This document shows positions 1 through 5,067 of a stretch of DNA of 15,593 bases, one piece after another (positions within the stretch are counted from its first letter, which is position 1; each line of letters starts with the position of its first letter). The stretch comes from Candidatus Omnitrophota bacterium. Lineage in GTDB: Bacteria; Omnitrophota; Gorgyraeia; Gygaellales; Profunditerraquicolaceae. The stretch is taken from contig JAQTNB010000003.1 in NCBI GenBank assembly GCA_028714055.1, positions 1-15,593 of the forward strand. Reading direction: 5' to 3'. Both the position numbers and the translations under genes were made by a program. Below the pieces are notes generated by a model, which did not search any database, had not been told where the DNA came from, and worked only from the letters and a program-made list of their open reading frames with translations.

Positions 1-1
1 T

Positions 2-151
2 GAGGAGGCAATCCAAAAGGCCCTTGAACAATTAAAGCTTCCGAGAAAAAAGCTTAAAATCGAAGTACTTTCTGAAGGGGAAAAAGGCTTATTTGGCATG
101 TCAGGGGCTAAGCAGGCAAAGATCAGGGTTCGGTTAAAGAGCGACAAATAA
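2..151 (+). CDS. jag: C-terminal end of a gene finishing with a Jag_N-like domain (5' end outside window)
   Basis: Only the last 49 codons are visible, reading from base 2 to a TAA at 149-151. The peptide has the look of the Jag (KhpB/EloR) N-terminal domain: an EEAIQKALEQL helix, then a strand, the KGLFGMSG turn and a final AKIRVRL strand. In Jag this small domain comes first and is followed by KH and R3H RNA-binding domains; here the reading frame stops directly after it. The gene is therefore either a stand-alone Jag_N protein starting just outside the window, or one in which this domain is C-terminal. Jag-family genes commonly sit near the origin in the rnpA-yidC-jag series upstream of parAB, which fits the next genes. 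The domain call is by eye; the architecture is unknown. Confidence 0.6.
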   Translation, partial: EEAIQKALEQLKLPRKKLKIEVLSEGEKGLFGMSGAKQAKIRVRLKSDK

Positions 152-154
152 TCA

Positions 155-182
155 TTGACTGCCATTGCCGATCCAGTATAAT
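155..182 (+). promoter_or_regulatory. Sigma70-type promoter of parA
   Basis: TTGACT (155-160) and TATAAT (177-182) are separated by 16 bp, close to the housekeeping consensus. The -35 box begins only three bases after the stop of the preceding gene, and the predicted start near 189 lies just ahead of the parS palindrome. It is the only convincing promoter in front of the parA-to-coaC gene run. Confidence 0.7.
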
Positions 183-197
183 AGCATTAATGAATGA

Positions 198-221
198 AAA
201 TTGTTCCGCGTGGAACAATTT
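198..221 (+). promoter_or_regulatory. parS: parS centromere-like site in the parA leader
   Basis: A 24-bp inverted repeat has perfect 10-bp arms, AAATTGTTCC and GGAACAATTT, around the centre GCGT. Its 16-bp core (202-217), TGTTCCGCGTGGAACA, differs at one central position from the parS core TGTTCCACGTGGAACA known for chromosomal ParB proteins. It lies 18 bp before the parA start and about 10 bp after the predicted transcription start. ParB should nucleate here, and bound ParB could also repress or modulate parAB transcription. Confidence 0.8.
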
Positions 222-239
222 GTAAGTCATTAATCCATA

Positions 240-1058
240 ATGGGTAAAGTAATTATAGTCTGTAATCAAAAGGGAGGAACAGGCAAAACAACCACGGCTA
301 TTAATGTGGCAAGCGTTCTTGCCATGGCCGGGAAGAAGACACTTCTTATTGATCTTGATCCCCAAGCAAACGCAACCAGCGGGATAGGTGTTAATAAACA
401 CAGCATTGAAAAAAGCACGTATCACATTTTACTTGAAGAGCTCCCCGTCCAGCAGATTTTGCAACCCACCATTATTCAGAATTTATCTCTCGCGCCATCA
501 AATTTAGATCTAACCGGAGCAGAGGTAGAATTAGTTGGAGCCCTGGGAAGAGAGTATCGTTTAAAAAAGTCTTTACAAAACGAGAGGAACAATTTTGATT
601 ATATTTTCATTGATTCTCCGCCTTCACTTGGCTTGTTAACGATCAATGGGCTTTGCGCTGCTGATTCTGTTATTATACCCGTTCAATGTGAATATTATGC
701 CTTGGAAGGATTAACGCAGCTCAATAATACGATTAAGCTGGTAAAAGACAATATTAATCCAGCGCTTGAAATTGAAGGCGTCCTCTTGACTATGGCTGAT
801 TTTAGGACCAATTTAACAAAAGAAGTCATCCAGGAAGTCAGGGAGCATTTCAAAGAAAAAGTTTATAAAACTGTTATTCCAAGAAATATTAAGTTGACCG
901 AGGCGCCAAGCTACGGTAAACCGGTAATTATTTACGACAAGGAATCTTTGGGAGCAAAAAAATACGAAGAACTGGCAAAGGAGATCCTTGGTTTGCCGAT
1001 TGAAGAGATCCCTCAAGTTGCTGAGGAAGGAGAAGTAGAATGGAAAGAAAAGCTTTAG
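240..1058 (+). CDS. parA: Chromosome-partitioning ATPase ParA (Soj family)
   Basis: Cytoplasmic, nucleoid-binding ATPase that works with ParB-parS to segregate the replication origin. At 272 residues it is the short chromosomal (Soj-type) form, with no N-terminal HTH regulator domain. The deviant Walker A motif KGGTGKTT spans residues 11-18, including the signature lysine K11. The A' strand has LIDLDPQAN with D38 and D40, and Walker B is IFIDSPPS with D125. The start is ATG 240. No Shine-Dalgarno sequence is visible before it, so initiation may be weak or use an unstructured AT-rich leader; parS lies in that leader. The stop is inside parB (19-bp overlap). Base composition is clearly more AT-rich than in genes from ndk onward. 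Confidence 0.96.
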   Translation: MGKVIIVCNQKGGTGKTTTAINVASVLAMAGKKTLLIDLDPQANATSGIGVNKHSIEKSTYHILLEELPVQQILQPTIIQNLSLAPSNLDLTGAEVELVGALGREYRLKKSLQNERNNFDYIFIDSPPSLGLLTINGLCAADSVIIPVQCEYYALEGLTQLNNTIKLVKDNINPALEIEGVLLTMADFRTNLTKEVIQEVREHFKEKVYKTVIPRNIKLTEAPSYGKPVIIYDKESLGAKKYEELAKEILGLPIEEIPQVAEEGEVEWKEKL

Positions 1059-1897
1059 GAAAAGGCCTGGGCGCCTTGATCCCCGAAGCTCCGCAAGGGG
1101 AAAAAGGAGAGCGGATTTTGTTTGCCCCTATTGATGAAGTAAGGCCAAACCCCTTACAGCCAAGAGAGAATTTTGACCCTTTGGCAATGGAAGAGCTTAT
1201 TCAGTCTGTCAGGGAAAAGGGGGTTATACAGCCTGTGTTGGTAAGAAGGCAGGGGGCGCATTTTGAAATAATAGCGGGAGAAAGAAGGTATCGCGCTGCT
1301 AAGTCATTGAATTTAAAAGAGATACCAGTAATTGTCAAGAATGTCGAAGACAGGGATTCTCTGGAGCTTTCGCTGATTGAAAATATCCAGCGACAGGAGC
1401 TTAACGCTATTGAAGAAGCGCGTGCCTACCAGTATCTTATCAGCAAATTTAATGTTACCCAGGAAGAGTTGAGCGATATTCTGGGAAAAGCCAGGGCTAC
1501 CGTTGCCAACATTTTAAGGCTGCTCAATTTACCAAAAGAAGTGCAGGATGAGATTAAAAACGGCAGGTTGTCTTTCGCGCACGGCAGGGGCCTGCTTGAG
1601 ATCGAAGATGCCAATCTTCAGCGAAGGATCGCACAGGAGATTATCAGCAAGTCATTATCGGTTAGAGAATTGGAGAGCATCTTAAAGAACCGCCGCCTGC
1701 GGGGGCCCAAGCGTAAAGCCCAACAGGCAAACCGAGAGGCTTATGTGCTGGCATTAGAGGAGGCGCTGCAACACGCCTTGGCAACCAAGGTGCGCATCAA
1801 CAAGCAAAAAAAACGGGGCAGCATACTGATTGAATTTTATTCACAACAGGATCTGGAAAGGATCGCGGAAAAGATCAGAGGAGGTAACCGGGCATGA
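1040..1897 (+). CDS. parB: Chromosome-partitioning protein ParB (Spo0J family)
   Basis: CTP-dependent DNA clamp that loads at parS and stimulates the ParA ATPase. In the 285 residues the order is: an N-terminal ParA-activating motif LGKGLGALI (6-14), a ParB/Srx nuclease-like fold with the CTP-binding box GERRYRAA (80-87), the ENIQRQ motif (114-119), a central helix-turn-helix of the TQEELSDILGK type around 139-165, and a basic linker followed by a C-terminal dimerisation segment. The RBS AAGGAG (1027-1032) is 7 bases from the ATG and lies inside parA, so the two genes are probably translationally coupled. The stop overlaps the ndk start as ATGA. A cognate parS lies 0.8 kb upstream. Confidence 0.96.
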   Translation: MERKALGKGLGALIPEAPQGEKGERILFAPIDEVRPNPLQPRENFDPLAMEELIQSVREKGVIQPVLVRRQGAHFEIIAGERRYRAAKSLNLKEIPVIVKNVEDRDSLELSLIENIQRQELNAIEEARAYQYLISKFNVTQEELSDILGKARATVANILRLLNLPKEVQDEIKNGRLSFAHGRGLLEIEDANLQRRIAQEIISKSLSVRELESILKNRRLRGPKRKAQQANREAYVLALEEALQHALATKVRINKQKKRGSILIEFYSQQDLERIAEKIRGGNRA

Positions 1898-2394
1898 ACC
1901 AGGCAGTTTTGATCCTCATTAAACCGGACGGGCTGAAAAAATCCCTGACCGGCAATATCTTAACCCGGCTTTCGGAGACGAAACTGGAGATCGTCGCGGC
2001 AAAAATGGTGCGGGTTTCGGCCGCGCTGGCAAAAGAGCACTATAAGCATTTAAACGACAAGCCGTTCTTTAACGACCTTATCAAATACCTCCAGGGGGAA
2101 TTCCATGACCGCAGAAAGGTGATGGCGCTTGTGTATTGGGGGAAGGATGCCATCGGCAAATGCAGGGAACTGGCCGGCGCCACAAACCCGGAGGAGGCAG
2201 AATCGACATCGATACGCGGCTCCTACGGAAGGATCACCACCGGCGGTGTGTATGAAAACGTCATCCATGTTTCTTCCAATGAGAGCGAAGCGGAACGGGA
2301 GATCAAGCTTTGGTTCGCTCCCGATGAAATTATCGTCGATCTTTATCCGGTTGCCGAAAAAGAGGAACAAAGGCGCCTGAAGGGTTGGGCATAG
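1894..2394 (+). CDS. ndk: Nucleoside diphosphate kinase (long variant)
   Basis: Transfers the gamma phosphate from ATP to NDPs through a phosphohistidine, balancing NTP and dNTP pools. The N-terminal VLILIKPDGL signature and the RGSYG segment (108-112) are typical. The catalytic histidine is H125 in NVIHVSSNESEAEREI. Usual NDKs read HGSDS here, so the residues just after the histidine deviate, and an insertion (about 113-121) sits before it. At 166 residues it is longer than the common 140-150. The RBS GAGGAGGT (1878-1885) is strong, and the start overlaps the parB stop (ATGA). Being downstream of parAB links nucleotide supply to the origin-side transcript, probably by operon economy rather than function. 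Confidence 0.88.
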   Translation: MNQAVLILIKPDGLKKSLTGNILTRLSETKLEIVAAKMVRVSAALAKEHYKHLNDKPFFNDLIKYLQGEFHDRRKVMALVYWGKDAIGKCRELAGATNPEEAESTSIRGSYGRITTGGVYENVIHVSSNESEAEREIKLWFAPDEIIVDLYPVAEKEEQRRLKGWA

Positions 2395-2428
2395 AAAACA
2401 GGTTGGTTTTTTCAGGAGGAGCGCGATT

Positions 2429-3256
2429 ATGATAATGAGCATGACCGGCTTTGGGGCGCGGCAGGCAAGCTATCCCCACGTGGGGAGGGTGCGCGTGGAG
2501 ATCAGGAGCACCAATCATAAGTTTCTGGAGACCGTCCTTCATCTGCCGGAGGGGTTCCTTTCTTTTGAGGAGAAGGTCAAAAAGGAGATCGAATCCCAGC
2601 TGCGCCGGGGGCGCGTTATATGCGTCATCGATGTTATCGACGGGCATCCCAAAAAGGTCGCCGTGAACAAGCCGCTTCTCGGAGATTACCTGCGGGTGAT
2701 GAAGGCAATACAGAGCGCCGCGGGGACCGAGGCGCGGGCGTCGCTGGACACCCTTATGCGGCTGCCCGGCGTGGTGGTTTTATCGGAAACAACCGCCCCA
2801 TCCGCGAAGGTATGGTCTGCGGTACGGTCTGCCTTGCAGGAATCGCTTAAAAACCTGGTGCGCGCCCGGCAGTCTGAAGGCGCTGCCCTCCAGCGGCATC
2901 TCCAGTCTCATGGGAAAAAGATCAGCAGGCACCTTGAGATCGTGAAATCGCGGTTTTCCGCGGTGGTGCGCAGGAAGCTCAAAGGCTTTGCCAGCGACGA
3001 GGAAAAAAGCAGTTTCTTAAAAAGCTCAGACATTACCGAAGAATTGGAACGGCTGGCATTTCACGTCAAGAACTTTTCCCGCAGGCTTTCGCAGGGAGGC
3101 GCTATCGGCAAAGAACTTGATTTTATTGCGCAGGAGATGCAGCGGGAGGCCAACACCATGGGCGCTAAGTCATGCGATCCGGCGATATCCGGAGAGGTGA
3201 TCCTTATAAAAAGCCAGATTGAAAAGGTCCGCGAGCAAGCGCAAAATGTTGAATGA
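2429..3256 (+). CDS. yicC: YicC/YloC family endoribonuclease
   Basis: Member of the YicC family, whose E. coli and B. subtilis representatives are reported to be endoribonucleases. The N-terminal signature SMTGFG is followed by VEIRSTNHKFLE (about residues 24-37) and the RGRV segment. The C-terminal DUF1732 region holds SDITEELERLAFHV, then GKELDFIAQEM, REANTMGAKS and an acidic QIEKVREQAQN tail, all family hallmarks. The length of 275 is close to the usual 285-295. The RBS AGGAGGA (2414-2420) is 8 bases before ATG 2429; the inner ATGs at codons 3 and 5 are less well placed. It is followed by gmk after 15 bases, as in many bacterial yicC-gmk-rpoZ clusters. Confidence 0.94.
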   Translation: MIMSMTGFGARQASYPHVGRVRVEIRSTNHKFLETVLHLPEGFLSFEEKVKKEIESQLRRGRVICVIDVIDGHPKKVAVNKPLLGDYLRVMKAIQSAAGTEARASLDTLMRLPGVVVLSETTAPSAKVWSAVRSALQESLKNLVRARQSEGAALQRHLQSHGKKISRHLEIVKSRFSAVVRRKLKGFASDEEKSSFLKSSDITEELERLAFHVKNFSRRLSQGGAIGKELDFIAQEMQREANTMGAKSCDPAISGEVILIKSQIEKVREQAQNVE

Positions 3257-3271
3257 CAACAGGTTATACAC

Positions 3272-3904
3272 ATGCCGGTGAGGGAAGGCAAAAAAAATAG
3301 AACGCTCACGAAAAACCGGGGGATCATATTTGTCGTATCCGGGCCTTCGGGCTCGGGTAAAACAACGCTCTTAAAAGAGCTTGTGCGCACCAAGGGTCTC
3401 AGGCGCCTGTTGGTCAAATCCATTTCTTATACGACCAGAGAAAGGCGTTCGGGAGAGCGCGATAAAAGGGACTATTTTTTCATAAGCGCTCGCCAGTTTC
3501 GCCAGAAGCGCAAAGCTAAAAAAATTCTTGAATGGACAAAGTATTTAGGGTATTATTACGCCACGCCGAAGGATTTTATCGACCGCCATATCAAGGCGGG
3601 GCGGCATGTGGTTTTATGCCTTGATTTGCGGGGGGCCTCCAGGCTGCGGCGCTTCTATCCGCGCAATACGGTAACTATCTTTGTGGTGCCCCCGTCGCTT
3701 AAGACGCTTTCGGAGCGGATACGCAAGCGCTGCCGTAAGACAGCCCAGGAAGAGGTCCGGCAGCGGCTGCTGCTGGCGGGCGAAGAAATGCATTCCAGGG
3801 GTTCTTACGATTACCGTCTGGTCAACGAAGATTTCGCCAGGGCACTGGAGCTTTTGAGGGGTATCGTCGTAAAAGAGATCGCAAAAAAACAACGCACGAG
3901 GTGA
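3272..3904 (+). CDS. gmk: Guanylate kinase
   Basis: Phosphorylates GMP to GDP with ATP, an essential step in GTP and dGTP synthesis. The P-loop GPSGSGKT is at residues 24-31. The GMP-binding stretch SISYTTRERRSGERDKRDYF matches the family, as do ILEWTKYLGYYYATP and VVLCLDLRGASRLRR; the last carries an arginine-rich variation on the usual LDIDVQGA. The lid/arginine region SERIRKR precedes EVRQRLLLAGEEM. Length (210) is normal; the extra 15 basic residues before the P-loop strand are unremarkable. The ATG has only a weak upstream AGG (3261-3265), but no in-frame alternative start lies closer to the P-loop with a better site. The stop overlaps the rpoZ Shine-Dalgarno sequence. Confidence 0.95.
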   Translation: MPVREGKKNRTLTKNRGIIFVVSGPSGSGKTTLLKELVRTKGLRRLLVKSISYTTRERRSGERDKRDYFFISARQFRQKRKAKKILEWTKYLGYYYATPKDFIDRHIKAGRHVVLCLDLRGASRLRRFYPRNTVTIFVVPPSLKTLSERIRKRCRKTAQEEVRQRLLLAGEEMHSRGSYDYRLVNEDFARALELLRGIVVKEIAKKQRTR

Positions 3905-3908
3905 GTAT

Positions 3909-4103
3909 ATGCCGCATGTTCCTCTGGAACAGTTATTAGACAAAAGCAAGAATTCGGTATACAAACTTGTCATTTTGGCATCGAAAAGAGCGCTTGAGAT
4001 AGCCGAAGGCCAGCCAAAGCTGGTGGAGGCAGATTCTTCGCTAAAACCTTCGATGGTAGCGCTCATGGAGATTGCCAGCGGGAAGATCAAGTGCGCAAAA
4101 TGA
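3909..4103 (+). CDS. rpoZ: RNA polymerase omega subunit
   Basis: Small chaperone-like subunit that binds the beta' subunit and aids RNA polymerase assembly; in some bacteria it forms part of the ppGpp site. The 64-residue product has the conserved VYKLVILASKRALEIAEG core (residues 17-34) and little else, so it is one of the short omegas (E. coli has 91). The RBS GAGGTGAG (3898-3905) overlaps the gmk stop, and the end overlaps the coaC start. Its place between gmk and a coaC-type gene is the classic arrangement and strongly supports the call. Confidence 0.9.
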   Translation: MPHVPLEQLLDKSKNSVYKLVILASKRALEIAEGQPKLVEADSSLKPSMVALMEIASGKIKCAK

Positions 4104-4636
4104 AACCCAGATGCGTAATCCTCGGCGTTACCGCCAGCATTGCTGCCTATAAAGCGTGCGATATCGTGCGCAGGCTTCGCGAAGCAGGCTGCGACGTCAG
4201 GGTGGTGATGACGCCCGAGGCTAGCGAATTGATCCGGCCTCTTGTCTTTCGCGTTCTTTCCGGGAACCAGGTGTATCAGGGGTTGTTTGATTCGCCCGAA
4301 ACCTGGAACGTGGAGCATGTTTCCCTGGCCGAGGAGGCATCCCTGGTGTTGATCGCGCCGGCAACCGCCAACTGTATCGCCAAGATATCCGCCGGTATTT
4401 GCGACGACATGCTCACCTGCGTTGTCGCGGCCACCAAGTCGCCGGTACTGCTCTGCCCGGCGATGAACGAAAACATGTATCGCAACAGGATCACCCAGGA
4501 GAACATCAAAAGACTCAAATCACTCGGGTATGGGTTTATCGAGCCCCAAACCGGCAGGCTCGCCTGCGGTAAGGTTGGGACCGGATGCCTGGCCGACGTG
4601 GACGTTATCGTGAAAAAAGCGCTCAAGGCCCTCTAA
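4091..4636 (+). CDS. coaC: Phosphopantothenoylcysteine decarboxylase, CoaC domain only
   Basis: FMN-dependent flavoprotein that decarboxylates 4'-phosphopantothenoylcysteine to 4'-phosphopantetheine in CoA synthesis. The ILGVTASIAAYKA start, catalytic H76 in VEHVSLA, PATAN (90-94), the substrate-clamp PAMN motif (123-126) and C159 in RLACGKVGTG are all present. Most bacteria fuse this to a CoaB synthetase domain (about 400 residues in total). Here the gene ends with a clean stop at residue 181 and no CoaB frame follows before the tRNA genes. Two starts are possible: GTG 4091 with GGAAG five bases upstream, or ATG 4100, which makes an ATGA overlap with the rpoZ stop. Confidence 0.88.
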   Translation: MRKMKPRCVILGVTASIAAYKACDIVRRLREAGCDVRVVMTPEASELIRPLVFRVLSGNQVYQGLFDSPETWNVEHVSLAEEASLVLIAPATANCIAKISAGICDDMLTCVVAATKSPVLLCPAMNENMYRNRITQENIKRLKSLGYGFIEPQTGRLACGKVGTGCLADVDVIVKKALKAL

Positions 4637-4706
4637 AACGGCCTGCAGGGCGGTTCTTTGAAAACGTGTATGGCCAAGAGGCGGGCGAGATGCACTGATC
4701 GGATTC

Positions 4707-4778
4707 GGCGACGTAGCCAAGAGGCAAGGCAGCTGTCTGCAAAACAGCTATTCAGCGGTTCGATTCCGCTCGTCGCCT
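4707..4778 (+). tRNA. tRNA-Cys (GCA)
   Basis: Full cloverleaf: acceptor GGCGACG (4707-4713) with CGTCGCC (4771-4777), D stem GCC/GGC, anticodon stem GCTGT/ACAGC around loop CTGCAAA (anticodon GCA), and T arm AGCGG-TTCGATT-CCGCT. The discriminator is U, as expected for tRNA-Cys. No CCA is encoded; TCTG follows, so CCA must be added enzymatically. A weak hairpin (TGCCG/CGGCA, 4787-4801) lies downstream but has no U-run. Confidence 0.95.
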
Positions 4779-4822
4779 CTGAATTTTGCCGCAGTTCGGC
4801 AGGGCTTTAAAATGTCATGGAT

Positions 4823-4905
4823 GGGCAAGTGGTGGAATGGCATACACGACAGACTTAAAATCTGTTGGCCGCAAGGTCGTGAGGGTTCAACTCCCTCCTT
4901 GCCCA
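4823..4905 (+). tRNA. tRNA-Leu (UAA)
   Basis: Class II tRNA. Acceptor GGGCAAG (4823-4829) pairs with CTTGCCC (4898-4904). The anticodon stem ACAGA/TCTGT encloses CTTAAAA (anticodon TAA). A long variable arm, GGCC-GCAA-GGTC, is followed by the T arm GAGGG-TTCAACT-CCCTC. The discriminator is A, as required for leucine identity. CCA is not encoded (ATA follows the acceptor). Confidence 0.95.
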
Positions 4906-4911
4906 TAGCGT

Positions 4912-4940
4912 TTTACGCAGAAGGCAGGCGTTTTTATAAG
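4912..4940 (+). promoter_or_regulatory. Possible promoter for tRNA-Val and thrS
   Basis: TTTACG (4912-4917) and TATAAG (4935-4940) are spaced by 17 bp in the gap between tRNA-Leu and tRNA-Val. A start near 4947 would give a short leader before tRNA-Val at 4959. The -35 box is only a fair match, so this is tentative. Confidence 0.4.
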
Positions 4941-4958
4941 AGTATCGGGAATGATTTT

Positions 4959-5035
4959 GGGCTCATAGCTCAGTTGGTTAGAGCGTTGCGTTGACATCGC
5001 AAAGGTCAGAGGTTCAAGTCCTCTTGGGCCCACCA
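4959..5035 (+). tRNA. tRNA-Val (GAC), CCA encoded
   Basis: Acceptor GGGCTCA (4959-4965) pairs with TGGGCCC (5025-5031) with one G-U pair. Anticodon stem TTGCG/CGCAA encloses TTGACAT (anticodon GAC), and the T arm is AGAGG-TTCAAGT-CCTCT. The discriminator A and a genomically encoded CCA (5033-5035) finish the gene. It ends 32 bases before thrS, so the two are likely on one primary transcript. Confidence 0.95.
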
Positions 5036-5067
5036 TAAAATTTTCCGGTAAGAAAGAGAATATCTTT

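Noticed and set aside
3614..4318. Long minus-strand ORF (234 codons) across gmk, rpoZ and coaC
   Set aside because: It is antisense to three well-recognised genes, shows no domain-like pattern, and spans their boundaries. It results from codon bias in GC-rich genes.
4628..4651. GCCCT/AGGGC inverted repeat at the coaC stop as an operon terminator
   Set aside because: Five-base stem with a 14-base loop and no clear T-run; too weak to call, although a break in transcription before the tRNAs is likely.
4812..4994. 60-codon plus-strand ORF over tRNA-Leu and part of tRNA-Val
   Set aside because: Both tRNAs fold perfectly and occupy most of it; the translation is the typical spurious peptide from tRNA sequence.
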